This document shows, piece by piece, positions 16,743-27,329 of a stretch of 64,000 nucleotides of DNA (positions within the stretch are counted from its first letter, which is position 1; every line of letters begins with the position of its first letter). The translations under genes were made by a program, and so were the position numbers. The stretch comes from Lacimicrobium alkaliphilum (GTDB lineage: Bacteria; Pseudomonadota; Gammaproteobacteria; Enterobacterales; Alteromonadaceae). Location of the stretch: assembly GCF_002591895.1 (NCBI RefSeq), contig NZ_NISX01000004.1, positions 62,001 to 126,000 of the forward strand, in the 5' to 3' direction. Under the pieces are notes generated by a model. It saw only the letters and a list, made by a program, of their open reading frames with translations. It did not search any database and was not told where the DNA came from.

Positions 16743-18349
16743 GACGCCGTGTTCTCGTCGTGCTGGCCTTATCAATACTCAGCGGATGCCAGAAACCGGG
16801 GCAGAACTCTCTGCCCATGGAGGGGCTGGTTTACTGCTCCGAAGGAAGCCCCATCACCTTCAATCCACAACTGGATATATCCGGAACAACAGCGGATGCC
16901 ACGTCTCATCAGCTTTACAACAGACTTATCGACTTCGATCCTGAGACGGGTAAGCTGGTTCCGTCACTGGCCAGCAGTTGGTCGGTGAGCCGGGATGGGC
17001 TGACTTATGCATTTCAGTTACGTAAGCATGTTAACTTCCATCAGACCGCCTATTTCACTCCTACCCGCAGCTTTAATGCTAAAGACGTGTTGTTCAGTAT
17101 TAACCGCTGGTTTGATCCCAACCACCCATATCATCAGGTGTCTGGTGGCCGTTACCCCTACTTCGAAAGCCTTGGACTCCAGCAGATTATTAAAGAGGTT
17201 AGCCTGATCAATGGGTTTCGGGTGGAAATCAAGCTCAATTACCCGGACAGCTCTTTTCTGGCAACACTGGCCACTGATTTCGCCGTTATCCTCTCGGAAG
17301 AGTACGCCAGCCAGCTGATGACTGAAAATAGACCAGAATTGATTGACTCTCTTCCTATTGGCACAGGCCCCTTTAAGTTTCATCGCTACCGCAAGGATGC
17401 CTATATCCGATACAGTCGTCATGATGGTTACTGGGAAGGCAACCAATCTGTAGAACAACTGATTTACGATATAACCTCCCGAAGCTCACTGCGGCTGGCC
17501 AAACTGATTACCGGTGAATGTGATGTGATTGCCTATCCGGCCCAGACTGAACTGCAGGTCATCGAGGAGCGTTCAGACCTTTACCTGGAGGAGCGGCCCG
17601 GTCTGAATGTGGGCTTCTGGGCATTTAACACTGCCAGAGCTCCTTTCGATGATGCACGGGTCAGACGCGCTTTGGCCCTGGCCGTTGACAGAAAAACATT
17701 ACTGGATGCAATTTATTTTGATACAGCTGTGGCAGCAAAAAGCCTGCTTCCTCCCTCTTCCTGGGCCTATGATGATACGTTAGAGCAAAGTTCATATAAT
17801 CCGGTGCAGGCAAAAAAGCTGCTTCAGGAAGCCGGTATTGAGCCAGGTTTTACTATGACTATCTGGGCTATGCCCGTAGAGCGGGCATACAATCCAAATG
17901 CCACAAAAATGGCGGAGTTGATCAAGCACTATCTTGCTGATGTAGGCATTCAGGTACAAATTGTCAGCCACGAATGGAGTACCTTTCGCCGTCTGCTGCT
18001 AAAAGGGCAACATGATTCAGTGTTAATAGGTTGGTCTGCAGATAACGGTGACCCGGATAATTTTTACCGACCACTGCTGAGCTGTTCAGCCATTGCTTCT
18101 GGTAGCAACAGAGCGAACTGGTGCTCAGCTGAGTACGACAAACTGATTAATCTGGCGGTGAGAACGGCAGATGAATCCATTCGCATGAGCTACTATCAAC
18201 AGGCCAATCAAATACTGATGGATCAGGTTCCGTTGCTACCTATTGCTCATGCTTATCGCTTTCAGGCTTATCGTAAAGGCGTCAGTGGTTTACAGATAAA
18301 CCCCTTCGGTGGCATCAGCTTCGCTAATGTCAGCAAGGACAGGGACTGA
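16739..18349 (+). CDS. sapA: SapA-like peptide-binding lipoprotein
   Basis: This is the solute-binding subunit of a Sap-type peptide ABC importer (SBP family 5). The 536-residue protein starts with a lipoprotein signal (VLALSILSGC), so it should be anchored to a membrane through Cys16 rather than free in the periplasm. Family landmarks include YNRLIDFDPETGKLVPSLASSW and YEGNQ-type residues in GYWEGNQSVEQL. The GTG start overlaps pspF by four bases. In Haemophilus and enterobacteria Sap proteins are linked to antimicrobial-peptide resistance, though direct transport evidence is mixed. Confidence 0.93.
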   Translation: MRRRVLVVLALSILSGCQKPGQNSLPMEGLVYCSEGSPITFNPQLDISGTTADATSHQLYNRLIDFDPETGKLVPSLASSWSVSRDGLTYAFQLRKHVNFHQTAYFTPTRSFNAKDVLFSINRWFDPNHPYHQVSGGRYPYFESLGLQQIIKEVSLINGFRVEIKLNYPDSSFLATLATDFAVILSEEYASQLMTENRPELIDSLPIGTGPFKFHRYRKDAYIRYSRHDGYWEGNQSVEQLIYDITSRSSLRLAKLITGECDVIAYPAQTELQVIEERSDLYLEERPGLNVGFWAFNTARAPFDDARVRRALALAVDRKTLLDAIYFDTAVAAKSLLPPSSWAYDDTLEQSSYNPVQAKKLLQEAGIEPGFTMTIWAMPVERAYNPNATKMAELIKHYLADVGIQVQIVSHEWSTFRRLLLKGQHDSVLIGWSADNGDPDNFYRPLLSCSAIASGSNRANWCSAEYDKLINLAVRTADESIRMSYYQQANQILMDQVPLLPIAHAYRFQAYRKGVSGLQINPFGGISFANVSKDRD

Positions 18350-18350
18350 T

Positions 18351-19382
18351 ATGTTGATCGCCATTGCCCGCCGTCTTAATCTGTTAATCATAACGCTGTT
18401 TATACTTTGCCTGGCCTCCTATGTGTTGGCCTTTCTGTTTCCCGGTGATGCCCTGACTAATTTATCTGGTATCCCTGCGTTATCGGCTGATCAGTCCCAT
18501 CAGCTGCAGTTAATGTATGCGTTGAATGAGGGCTGGTTTAGCGGATTCTGGACTTACCTTAAGTTAACACTTAACGGTGACTGGGGAGTCAGTCTGAACT
18601 CTCAGACACCGATATTCGAAGATATTCTGAAACTACTACCCGCCAGTCTTGAGCTCAGTCTGTACGCTATGGTGATCTCTTTGGTAGTGGGTTTGCCTTT
18701 GGGCGTTCTGGCGGGGTTGAAGCACCGTTCCTACACCGACATGAGTATCCTCTCGGTGAGTCTGACCGGTTTTTCTTTTCCGGTGTTCTGGTTATCTCTG
18801 CTACTTATACTGATCTTTTCCCTGCAACTGGGATATCTGCCAATGTCTGGGCGTATCAGCCTGCTGTTTGATATCCCGCACAGTACCGGCTTTATACTGG
18901 TTGATATTTTACGCTCAGAGATGCCTGTTAAAGATGCCGCTTTGTTCGATGCACTTCGTCATCTTGTACTTCCCACCCTTTCACTGTCGATAGTGACTAC
19001 AGCTCTGGTCATCCGCCTGATACGTCGATCGGTAGTCACGGTTTATGCGAGCGACTTTATCAAGGCCGCTTACACCAAAGGCCTGAGTCACTCTCAGGTA
19101 TTCTGGCGCCATGGTATGAAAAACGCGCTTTTGCCAATTATGCCGCAACTCGCCATGCAATTTACCGTTTTGCTGACCAATGCCATGATCGTCGAAGTGA
19201 TTTTTTCCTGGCCGGGCATCGGTGAATGGCTGATACAGGCCATCTATCAAAGAGACTTTCCCGCGATTCGCGGCGGTATGCTTGCCGTATCTGCGGTAGT
19301 GGTAACCTTTACGATTTCAGTTGAGTTACTGGTACGCATACTGTACCCCCTGAATAAGAGGCAATTTTATGCCCAGACCTAG
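18351..19382 (+). CDS. sapB: SapB-like ABC transporter permease
   Basis: This 343-residue inner-membrane permease of the DppB/OppB family has an N-terminal helix (LNLLIITLFILCLASYVLAFL), a large periplasmic loop, and five further helices. The EAA-like coupling loop is visible as YTKGLSHSQVFWRHGMKNALLP. I chose the ATG at 18351, one base after the sapA stop with an AAGGACAGGGA ribosome region. A longer frame starting at 18309 lies inside sapA and is unlikely. Confidence 0.94.
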   Translation: MLIAIARRLNLLIITLFILCLASYVLAFLFPGDALTNLSGIPALSADQSHQLQLMYALNEGWFSGFWTYLKLTLNGDWGVSLNSQTPIFEDILKLLPASLELSLYAMVISLVVGLPLGVLAGLKHRSYTDMSILSVSLTGFSFPVFWLSLLLILIFSLQLGYLPMSGRISLLFDIPHSTGFILVDILRSEMPVKDAALFDALRHLVLPTLSLSIVTTALVIRLIRRSVVTVYASDFIKAAYTKGLSHSQVFWRHGMKNALLPIMPQLAMQFTVLLTNAMIVEVIFSWPGIGEWLIQAIYQRDFPAIRGGMLAVSAVVVTFTISVELLVRILYPLNKRQFYAQT

Positions 19383-20262
19383 TTTCTATCAGGAGGAATA
19401 CTATCCCTCTCCAATGCGCCACACCTGGACCGATTTTCAGCGCAACCATATTGCCCTGGCGGGACTTTGGTGCCTGTTATTCTTTATTGTTGCCGCATTT
19501 TTAGGACCATTTTTAGTACCTTATGGACCGCTTCAACAAAATACCGACATGCTGTTGCTGGCTCCGGCCTGGAACGTTAATGGCGACATAAGTCATCTTT
19601 TTGGTACAGACAGTCTGGGCAGAGACATTCTCAGCCGTATTATCCACGGGTGCAGAATTACGCTGGGAACCAGCGTAATATTGGTTTTAATTGCAATGCT
19701 GGTGGGCTGCAGTATAGGTGCATATGCGGGCATCAGCAGAGGGCTGCGGGCCAGTGTGATCAATCACCTGCTGGATGCCATAATGGCTATTCCTACGTTG
19801 TTGATTGCCATTATCATTGTCGCGATATTGGGAACCGGCCTGCTCAACAGCATGTGGGCGATAACACTGGCGTTGATACCACAGTTTATTCATCAGACCC
19901 GGGATCTGGTTCGCAGAGAGTTTCAGAAAGAGTACATTGTGGCGGCACGCCTTGATGGGGCCAGCAACCACAGGCTCCTGGTCAAAGACATTTTACCCAA
20001 TATGGTAGAGGTTCTTGTGGTGCAGGCCACGATGGCATTGTCTGTGGCCATACTGGACATTTCCGCACTGGGCTTTCTTAATCTTGGTGCCCAGTCTCCG
20101 TCGCCAGAACTTGGCACCATGTTGTCAGAAGCTCTCGACACAGCTTATGCGGCCCCCTGGAGTGTTGCACTGCCCGGTGCCGCTATCTTTTTGATGGTGC
20201 TGTCAATCAACCTGGTCGGGGATGGACTGCGCACCGCACTAAAAAACAGGTTGCTTCAATAA
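19369..20262 (+). CDS. sapC: SapC-like ABC transporter permease
   Basis: The 297-residue protein is the second permease (DppC/OppC family). It has an N-terminal cytoplasmic stretch, a first helix (IALAGLWCLLFFIVAAFLGP), the FGTDSLGRDILSRI motif, and a coupling loop ARLDGASNHRLLVKDILPN. It overlaps sapB by 14 bases, and its stop overlaps the start of sapD, showing tight translational coupling across the operon. Confidence 0.94.
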   Translation: MPRPSFYQEEYYPSPMRHTWTDFQRNHIALAGLWCLLFFIVAAFLGPFLVPYGPLQQNTDMLLLAPAWNVNGDISHLFGTDSLGRDILSRIIHGCRITLGTSVILVLIAMLVGCSIGAYAGISRGLRASVINHLLDAIMAIPTLLIAIIIVAILGTGLLNSMWAITLALIPQFIHQTRDLVRREFQKEYIVAARLDGASNHRLLVKDILPNMVEVLVVQATMALSVAILDISALGFLNLGAQSPSPELGTMLSEALDTAYAAPWSVALPGAAIFLMVLSINLVGDGLRTALKNRLLQ

Positions 20263-21257
20263 TGCCGATGCTGGACATTAAAAACCTCACTCTGGAAATT
20301 GATACTCCGATGGGTTGGGTCAGTGCGCTCGACAAAGTCAGTCTGAGTATTGATACCAGCGAAATTCGTGCTTTGGTGGGCGAGTCGGGTTCAGGTAAAA
20401 GTCTTATCGTAAAATCCATTGTCGGTGCCATTCCCGAAAGGTGGCGTGTGACGGCAGATCGGATGAACTGGAAAGGTAATGACTTACTGGGTATGTCAGG
20501 CAACCAGCGCCGGGCAATAACCCGAAACGAAATATCTGTCATTTTACAAAATGCGTCTGCTGCTCTGGATCCATCCGCTACCCTCAGAGAGCAGATTGAA
20601 GAGAGTATTCCTTCCTATCGGCTGACTAAAGGCTGGTTCTGGCAACGCAGGCAACAGCGACTCGATATTGCCATTCAGGAACTACACCGTGTAGGCATTC
20701 GTGATCATAATCTGTGTCTGTCCAGTTATGCTCATCAATTACCGGAAGACATCTGTCAGAAGTTCTCTATCGCCATGGCGTTGGTGTCCAAGCCCAAACT
20801 GCTGATTGCCGATAATCCTACAGTAGGCATGGAAACCACTACCAAAGTACAAATACTAAAGCTACTAACCAAACTGAATAAAACACAAGGGTTGAGTGTA
20901 CTCTTTGTCAGTCATGACTTATTGGCCATTGCTGCCATGGCCAATACGATGACCGTGTTGTACTGTGGTCAGACCGTAGAAAGTGGCAGTATAGAACAGG
21001 TCAAACGGCGCCCATTACACCCTTATACCAAAGCCCTGCTGGACAGCGCCCCCAGCTTCCGGCGGGACCTGCCTCCTAAGTCCCCACTGTCCTGTCTCGA
21101 CGGCACGATACCGACACTTCAGCATTTGCCGATAGGATGCAGACTGGGCCCCCGTTGTCCAAGAGCACAGAGAGAATGCGTAAAAATGCCGGCCACCAGA
21201 CACATTCATGGCCATTCTTATGCCTGCCACTTCCCGCTGCACAGAGATAAGCCATGA
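20262..21257 (+). CDS. sapD: SapD-like ABC transporter ATPase with degenerate catalytic motifs
   Basis: This 331-residue ATPase pairs with SapF to power the transporter. Walker A is intact (GESGSGKSL) and the H-loop is present (VSHDLLA). The Walker B region reads LLIADNPTVG: the catalytic glutamate normally after the aspartate is asparagine (GAT AAT CCT). The signature segment is LPEDICQK instead of LSGGQ-like; E. coli SapD, as I recall it, has LTEGECQK and ADEP. The C-terminal oligopeptide-transporter extension (PIGCRLGPRCPRAQREC) with its cysteines is normal. E. coli SapD is also reported to support Trk potassium uptake. Confidence 0.94.
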   Translation: MPMLDIKNLTLEIDTPMGWVSALDKVSLSIDTSEIRALVGESGSGKSLIVKSIVGAIPERWRVTADRMNWKGNDLLGMSGNQRRAITRNEISVILQNASAALDPSATLREQIEESIPSYRLTKGWFWQRRQQRLDIAIQELHRVGIRDHNLCLSSYAHQLPEDICQKFSIAMALVSKPKLLIADNPTVGMETTTKVQILKLLTKLNKTQGLSVLFVSHDLLAIAAMANTMTVLYCGQTVESGSIEQVKRRPLHPYTKALLDSAPSFRRDLPPKSPLSCLDGTIPTLQHLPIGCRLGPRCPRAQRECVKMPATRHIHGHSYACHFPLHRDKP

Positions 21258-22033
21258 ATAGTCTGCTTACCGTCAGCGGTTTGTCTTACCGTAAACAAAA
21301 AAGTGGCCTGTTCTCAAACCGGGAGCTATTCCGTCTATCGCCGCTGAGCTTTGAGCTCAAACGCGGTGAGACGATGGCCATAATGGGTGAGAATGGTTCA
21401 GGTAAATCGTTGTTGGCCAAATTACTGGTTGGCGTCTTGCAGCCTGAGGCTGGCAGTATATTGCTAAATGGGGAGCCCATGTGCGACAGCCGTCAGCAAC
21501 GGCGCTTCAGCGCCATACGAATGATATTTCAGCACAGTAAAGACTCCCTTAATCCCGGTCTGACTCTGGGGGGGCAGCTGGAAGAGGCTCTTATTCTCAA
21601 CACCAACATGTCTGCCACAGAGCGGAAAAGACAAATAGAGAATACTCTGGTTAAGGTGGGTATGTTGCCTGAACATCAGTACTTCTATCGCCACATGCTC
21701 TCTGAGGGGCAACATCAGCGAGCGGCTGTCGCACGTGCACTGATACTCGATCCTCAGGTTATCGTTGCCGATGAACCTTTTGCTGCACTCGACCCATCGG
21801 TCAGATCACAAACCGCAAATCTGTTGATGAACCTACAGCAACAATTAGGCCTGGGGTTTATATTTATCTCCCACAACCTCGGAATTGTCCGTCATATAAG
21901 TGATCGAATATTGGTTCTTGAGAAAGGAAAAGTGGTGGAGTCAGGTAAGACTGAAGTCATTTTTAACTGGCCAAAGTCAGAATATACCAAACGAACGATT
22001 CAGGCTCATCAGGAACTGATTTCGGGGCAATAA
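21254..22033 (+). CDS. sapF: SapF-like ABC transporter ATPase
   Basis: The 259-residue ATPase has full motifs: Walker A GENGSGKSL, signature LSEGQHQR, Walker B VIVADEPFAALDP with its glutamate, and the H-loop FISHNLG. It overlaps sapD by four bases and closes the operon, followed by a bidirectional terminator. With SapD's altered residues, SapF probably supplies the main competent Walker B in the heterodimer. Confidence 0.94.
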   Translation: MNSLLTVSGLSYRKQKSGLFSNRELFRLSPLSFELKRGETMAIMGENGSGKSLLAKLLVGVLQPEAGSILLNGEPMCDSRQQRRFSAIRMIFQHSKDSLNPGLTLGGQLEEALILNTNMSATERKRQIENTLVKVGMLPEHQYFYRHMLSEGQHQRAAVARALILDPQVIVADEPFAALDPSVRSQTANLLMNLQQQLGLGFIFISHNLGIVRHISDRILVLEKGKVVESGKTEVIFNWPKSEYTKRTIQAHQELISGQ

Positions 22034-22061
22034 TACCCGTTGTAATAATACCAGAATCGAC

Positions 22062-22093
22062 ATAAAAAAACGCTGCCGAAGCAGCGTTTTATC
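22062..22093. terminator. Bidirectional terminator between sapF and ppiD
   Basis: AAAACGCTGC-CGAA-GCAGCGTTTT forms a perfect 10 bp stem with A and T runs on both sides. It serves the convergent sapF (plus) and ppiD (minus). Confidence 0.92.
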
Positions 22094-22122
22094 ACTATGG
22101 CTTTATATCAATAACTCAACGA

Positions 22123-24036
22123 TTATTCTGTTGTCGGCTGCACCGCATAAACCTCAATATCGGCCTGAGATTTCAGGGCTTCGATAAAATCAGTGTATAC
22201 TCTCTGACCGCGTCCCTCAGACAACTGTTCTGAAAGCTGTCCAAGCATCGCAGACTCTGCTTCTTCAGCATTGTGAATATTGTCGACTCTGACAATCGCC
22301 ACATTACCATCAGCAGTATTAACCACTGTCATGTTCTCTTTCTGCTGTGCGGGTAACTTGAAGGCTTGTTCAACCGCAGCTGGCGGTAAAGCGGCGCCGT
22401 AACGCATCTGAGCTTCATATTCCTCCCAACTCAGAGACATCTGTGCAAGCATTTGCTCTGCTGTGTCGGTCTCACCGCTCTGATAATGGCCCAGCACCTT
22501 CTGCGCCCAGGTACGTGCAGCCTGTTGTGCTTTTTGGGCCTGAAGCTGCTCAAAAATCATCGGCTCAACTTCATCTAAAGGGCGAGTACGTTGTGGCTTA
22601 TGTTCCTCAACACGCATCACCACCAGATGTTCTGCGGAAACATCAATCACATCACTGTTAACTCTGTCTTCGATCAACTCAGCCGAAAAAGCCACATTTT
22701 GCATCTGATTCGAATCAAAAAGTTCGGGAGCTTCCGTACGGGAAAATAATGACGTTGACTGAATCGGCTGGCTGGCAAGTTCCGCCACCTCATCCAGGTT
22801 GTCTGGCATTTCAAAGGCCACCCGGGCTATCTGCTCGTGTAAATCATAAAACTCAGCGACAGCCTTATCACGCTGTACCTGAGCAAAAATTTCATCACGT
22901 ACCTCATCAAGACTCTGCACTTGTTCAGGCTTAATACCCGTTAGCTTTATCAGGTGAATACCGAACTCAGTGATAACAGGCTCACTGACAGCTCCTTCCT
23001 GCTGCAAGCCAAAGACGGCTTGTTCAAATTCGGGATCCATTACCTCAAGGCCAAACCAATCCAGATCACCACCATTCTCGGCACTGAATGTATCGTCAGA
23101 GTACTCTTGTGCCAGAGCAGCAAAATCAGCACCATCCTCTAATCTTTGCTGCAGCTCGCGGGCCAGCTCCATTTGCTTTTCAGTATTATCCCCATCCACT
23201 TCTAACAAAATATGCGACGCACGACGCTGCTCTTCTGTACGGTACTGCTCAGCATTTACCTGATAGTACTCCTCAAGCTCCGCTTCGTTGACATCAATCT
23301 GCGATAGCAAGTCATCTACTTTCAGCTCCACGTACCGCAGGGAGATCTTTTCCTGCGTATCAAACTGGGTAATATTAGCCTGATAGAAGGCATTTAACTC
23401 TTCATCAGTAATCTCGATTTCCTGCATAAAAGCGCTCGCAGGTACTGACAAATATCCCAAATCACGGGTTTGCCGTTGTAACCGGTACGCCAGTTGTGCC
23501 TCGCTATTCAGACTAAACTCAGTGCCAAGCACCGCTCTGACCACCTGCTGACGCGTCATGTCCTGACGCAAAATATCGCGAAAATCTTTAGGCTGCAGAC
23601 CATTCTGGCGAAGTATGGCCTGGTACCTGTCATTATTAAATGCACCAGCAATCTGAAAGCTTGGCGTCTCCAGAATGGCGTCTTTTACCTGCTGATCGCT
23701 GACCCGCAGGCCCAGATCTTCTGCTGTTTGCTCAACGAGCTTTTCGGCAATCAGACGATCCAGCAGGTTACGCCTGAATGTACGCATATATTCCGAATCC
23801 GCCATCATATCGATAAACGCATCCCCATACTGCTGCTCCATTCTGGCCCGCTCATTCTGGTAGGCTCGCTCTAAGCTCGCCTGACCAATATCTTCGCCAT
23901 TTACATTGGCGACTGGCTGATCACTTTTCGCATTCAGATAGCTGCCAACACCGGCCAAAGCAAAGGTGACAATCACCAGTCCCAGAATTATTTTGGCACC
24001 CAGCCCCTGGGATCCCTCTCTGATTCTTTCTAACAT
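22123..24036 (-). CDS. ppiD: Periplasmic chaperone PpiD (SurA-N and parvulin domains)
   Basis: PpiD is anchored in the inner membrane near the Sec translocon and helps proteins that emerge in the periplasm. The 637-residue protein has one N-terminal membrane helix (IILGLVIVTFALAGVGSYL), a SurA-like chaperone domain, and one parvulin domain (ASHILLEVDGD to GGDLDWFG). Length fits the family. It follows hupB downstream of lon, the same gene order as in E. coli. Confidence 0.95.
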   Translation of the reverse strand: MLERIREGSQGLGAKIILGLVIVTFALAGVGSYLNAKSDQPVANVNGEDIGQASLERAYQNERARMEQQYGDAFIDMMADSEYMRTFRRNLLDRLIAEKLVEQTAEDLGLRVSDQQVKDAILETPSFQIAGAFNNDRYQAILRQNGLQPKDFRDILRQDMTRQQVVRAVLGTEFSLNSEAQLAYRLQRQTRDLGYLSVPASAFMQEIEITDEELNAFYQANITQFDTQEKISLRYVELKVDDLLSQIDVNEAELEEYYQVNAEQYRTEEQRRASHILLEVDGDNTEKQMELARELQQRLEDGADFAALAQEYSDDTFSAENGGDLDWFGLEVMDPEFEQAVFGLQQEGAVSEPVITEFGIHLIKLTGIKPEQVQSLDEVRDEIFAQVQRDKAVAEFYDLHEQIARVAFEMPDNLDEVAELASQPIQSTSLFSRTEAPELFDSNQMQNVAFSAELIEDRVNSDVIDVSAEHLVVMRVEEHKPQRTRPLDEVEPMIFEQLQAQKAQQAARTWAQKVLGHYQSGETDTAEQMLAQMSLSWEEYEAQMRYGAALPPAAVEQAFKLPAQQKENMTVVNTADGNVAIVRVDNIHNAEEAESAMLGQLSEQLSEGRGQRVYTDFIEALKSQADIEVYAVQPTTE

Positions 24037-24372
24037 CTTGGTCTCTTAACTCCGATTTGCCTGACGGCAGACTGAAAATGGCAGTGATTATACCGTATTG
24101 TCGAGGTAAACAGAACGCCACACTTAGCCGAAATAACCGGTCGTACAATCGATGACAATTCGCTGTAAGACCATCATACGATCGCCCTGGACGACAGGAG
24201 TATGGGTTATTCAGAAACACCATGGCGTATGGAACGCCAGGGAACAGCTTTAGCTGGCCTGCGCAGCAGGTAAGCTATAGGGAAGTAGCTTATAATTACC
24301 TGTCAAGCCCAACTCTGGGCATCGCCGAAAAACGTTCCCGACATTTTCGGCATACCGTCCATCACTGGACAT
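24037..24372. other. Gene-free stretch between hupB and ppiD with small inverted repeats
   Basis: No gene seen. It holds a GGCGT-ATGGA-ACGCC inverted repeat (24224-24238) and an 8 bp perfect inverted repeat GCCGAAAA / TTTTCGGC (24324-24331 and 24344-24351). The motif CGGCATACCGTCCATC (24348-24363) recurs almost unchanged near the clpX terminator. The ppiD promoter should lie here. Confidence 0.55.
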
Positions 24373-24405
24373 AAAAAAAGCGATGAGTTAACTCATCGCT
24401 TTTTT
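24373..24405 (-). terminator. Terminator of hupB
   Basis: The stem AGCGATGAGT/ACTCATCGCT flanked by A and T runs forms a strong hairpin with a U-tract on the minus strand, 18 bp beyond the hupB stop. It could also work in the other direction. Confidence 0.92.
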
Positions 24406-24422
24406 CAGACACTGTTAGCTAC

Positions 24423-24695
24423 TTAGTTACAGGCATCTTTCAGCGCTTTACCCGCTTTGAAAGAAGGTACCTTGGCCGCAGCAATCTGGATGGTTGCACC
24501 TGTTTGTGGATTACGGCCACTGCGTGCAGCACGTTCACGTACAGAGAAAGTTCCAAAACCAACCAAAGCAACTTGATCACCGGATTTCAGTGCATCAGTA
24601 ACTGCATCGGTCAATGCGTCCAACGAACGACCAGCAGCAGCTTTTGAAATATCAGCACCAGCAGCGATCTTATCGATTAGTTGAGACTTATTCAC
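24423..24695 (-). CDS. hupB: DNA-binding protein HU-beta
   Basis: HU is a small nucleoid protein that bends DNA without strong sequence preference. The 90-residue product from the GTG at 24695 ([20 protein letters not shown]) has the HU fold and the DNA-arm segment [15 protein letters not shown] longer frame from 24797 adds 34 residues that match nothing. GGGGAT lies 7 nt before the GTG, which decides the start. It sits between lon and ppiD, as in E. coli, where this position belongs to hupB. Confidence 0.96.
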   Translation of the reverse strand: MNKSQLIDKIAAGADISKAAAGRSLDALTDAVTDALKSGDQVALVGFGTFSVRERAARSGRNPQTGATIQIAAAKVPSFKAGKALKDACN

Positions 24696-24929
24696 AATAT
24701 CATCCCCTTCATTTGTTATTATTTGTCTGTTTCGCACACTTGTTGCGAATTTGTTATAACAAGCCTGAATACTAACTTCAAGCCAAGACTTAGACACTTT
24801 AAATTATTAAGAACAGCTTAGATCCCTTTTGTGACAGGGCTTCAAGCCATTTCCTGTTCAAGGCTACCACAACCTATCCTGTAGGGAAGCCCTTACAGCG
24901 AAAAAATCAACAAAAAACACAGCAAAGCG

Positions 24930-27296
24930 TCATTTTTTCTGTTCTTCAGGCTCTACAGGCTCAAAGCCCTCAGGATTATTAGCCAGTGCCAGCACTAAAA
25001 CCTCATCAATCCATTGCACAGGATGAATATCCAGATCCTGTTTAACATTATCCGGAATTTCTTTCAGATCCCGTTCGTTCTCCTTCGGAATCATCACTGT
25101 CTTAATCCCGCCACGGTGAGCGGCTAATAACTTTTCTTTTAAGCCACCAATAGCCAGTACTTCACCGCGCAATGTAATTTCACCGGTCATAGCGACATCA
25201 CATTTTACCGGATTACCTGTCAGCGTAGACACCAGCGCCGTACACATAGCAATGCCTGCACTGGGTCCGTCTTTCGGCGTCGCCCCCTCAGGAACGTGCA
25301 CATGAATATCCCGCTTCTCGTGAAAATCTTTATTGATACCCAGTTTATCGGCACGGCTCCTCACCACCGTCATGGCAGTCTGAATGGACTCCTGCATCAC
25401 ATCACCGAGAGAACCTGTGAAGGTTGTCTTACCCTTACCTGGTACCGCTGCCGTCTCAATGGTCAATAAATCTCCACCCACCTGAGTCCATGCCAGACCG
25501 GTAACCTGTCCGATCTGATTGTTTTTATCCGCTTTGCCATAGTCAAATCGCTGGACGCCAAGATAATCGGACAGGTTGTCTCCAGAGACCACCACTTCTT
25601 TTACTGACTTATCAAGCAGAATGTTTTTCACCGCCTTGCGGCAAATCTTGGAAATTTCCCGCTCCAGACTGCGCACTCCTGCTTCGCGGGTGTAATAACG
25701 GATAACGCCGATAATCGCTGACTCTTCTATGATCAACTCACCCTTTTTGAGGCCGTTACGCCCCATCTGTTTTTCAATGAGGTGACGTTGAGCAATATTC
25801 AGCTTCTCATCTTCGGTATAACCAGACAGGCGAATGACTTCCATTCGATCCAGCAATGGACCAGGAATATTCATGCTGTTGGAGGTGGCAACAAACATCA
25901 CATCAGAAAGGTCATAGTCCACTTCGAGATAGTGATCACTAAAGAGACTGTTCTGCTCTGGATCCAATACCTCTAATAAAGCAGAAGCCGGATCGCCACG
26001 CATATCCGATGACATTTTATCGATTTCATCGAGCAGGAACAGTGGATTCTTAACCCCGACTTTCGCCATTTTCTGTACCAGCTTACCAGGCAGTGAGCCG
26101 ATATAAGTGCGCCTGTGGCCTCTTATCTCGGCCTCATCCCTGACACCACCCAACGCCATACGCACATATTTACGTCCTGTGGCCCTGGCAATGGATTGCC
26201 CCAATGAGGTTTTACCTACGCCAGGCGGACCAACCAGACAAAGTATCGGCCCCTTAAGCTTTCTGACTCGCTGCTGCACAGCAAGATATTCGATAATACG
26301 CTCTTTTACTCTTTCCAGCCCATAGTGATCGGCATCCAGAATCTTCTCGGCATTGGCAAGATCCTTTTTCACCTTGCTGCGCTTAAACCAGGGTACGGTC
26401 ACCAGCCAGTCGATATAACTACGCACGACAGTGGCTTCAGCCGACATCGGAGACATCATTTTCAGTTTCTGTAATTCTGCCGTAGCCTTTTTCTTAGCGT
26501 CGGCAGGCATTTTCGCTTCTTCGATTTTATTACTCAGCGCTTCAAATTCATCAGGAGCATCATCCATTTCACCCAGCTCTTTCTGGATGGCCTTCATCTG
26601 CTCATTCAGGTAATATTCGCGCTGGCTTTTTTCCATCTGCTTTTTAACCCGGGTGCGGATCTTTTTCTCCACCTGCAGCAGATCAATTTCACTTTCCATC
26701 AGCGCCATTAAATATTCCAGGCGTTCTCCAACCTGATCCATTTCCAGCACTTTCTGTTTCTCTGACAATTTGAGTGGCATATGAGCCGCCATCGTGTCAG
26801 CCAGCCTTGCTGCATCCTCAATACCATTAAGCGACGTCAGTACTTCCGGCGGGATCTTCTTATTCAGCTTCACATAGCCTTCAAACTGAGAGGTGGCGGA
26901 ACGAATCATGACTTCCTGCTCGGCCTCGTCGATTGGCTCATCGGTTTTTTTGAGCACCTCGGCAACAAAATATTCCTGATCCTGAAGATAGGTCTGGATC
27001 TCTCCCCGCACATTGCCTTCTACCAATACCTTTACCGTACCATCCGGTAATTTAAGCAATTGCAGAATCGTCGCTACGGTGCCTACCCGATAAATATCGT
27101 CAGTTTCTGGCTCATCCACCCCGGCGTCTTTTTGCGCCACCAAAAAAATTTGCTTGTCTTTGTCCATGGCAGCATCGAGGCACTGAATTGATTTCTCGCG
27201 CCCCACAAACAAAGGAATAACCATATGCGGATAGACCACTACATCCCGCAGTGCCAGTACCGGCATTTCGACCATTTCGGTCCGATCACTCGTCAT
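24930..27296 (-). CDS. lon: ATP-dependent protease Lon
   Basis: Lon degrades damaged and short-lived regulatory proteins in the cytoplasm. The 788-residue protein has the LAN substrate-binding domain ([23 protein letters not shown]), a coiled middle region, an AAA+ module with Walker [11 protein letters not shown], and a C-terminal protease domain with the catalytic serine in [11 protein letters not shown]. Length equals the usual family size. A sigma-32 promoter match lies 34-60 bp upstream, which fits Lon as a heat-shock gene. Confidence 0.98.
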   Translation of the reverse strand: MTSDRTEMVEMPVLALRDVVVYPHMVIPLFVGREKSIQCLDAAMDKDKQIFLVAQKDAGVDEPETDDIYRVGTVATILQLLKLPDGTVKVLVEGNVRGEIQTYLQDQEYFVAEVLKKTDEPIDEAEQEVMIRSATSQFEGYVKLNKKIPPEVLTSLNGIEDAARLADTMAAHMPLKLSEKQKVLEMDQVGERLEYLMALMESEIDLLQVEKKIRTRVKKQMEKSQREYYLNEQMKAIQKELGEMDDAPDEFEALSNKIEEAKMPADAKKKATAELQKLKMMSPMSAEATVVRSYIDWLVTVPWFKRSKVKKDLANAEKILDADHYGLERVKERIIEYLAVQQRVRKLKGPILCLVGPPGVGKTSLGQSIARATGRKYVRMALGGVRDEAEIRGHRRTYIGSLPGKLVQKMAKVGVKNPLFLLDEIDKMSSDMRGDPASALLEVLDPEQNSLFSDHYLEVDYDLSDVMFVATSNSMNIPGPLLDRMEVIRLSGYTEDEKLNIAQRHLIEKQMGRNGLKKGELIIEESAIIGVIRYYTREAGVRSLEREISKICRKAVKNILLDKSVKEVVVSGDNLSDYLGVQRFDYGKADKNNQIGQVTGLAWTQVGGDLLTIETAAVPGKGKTTFTGSLGDVMQESIQTAMTVVRSRADKLGINKDFHEKRDIHVHVPEGATPKDGPSAGIAMCTALVSTLTGNPVKCDVAMTGEITLRGEVLAIGGLKEKLLAAHRGGIKTVMIPKENERDLKEIPDNVKQDLDIHPVQWIDEVLVLALANNPEGFEPVEPEEQKK

Positions 27297-27329
27297 AAGG
27301 AATCTCTTTACAGTTTCAATTGGCTAATA

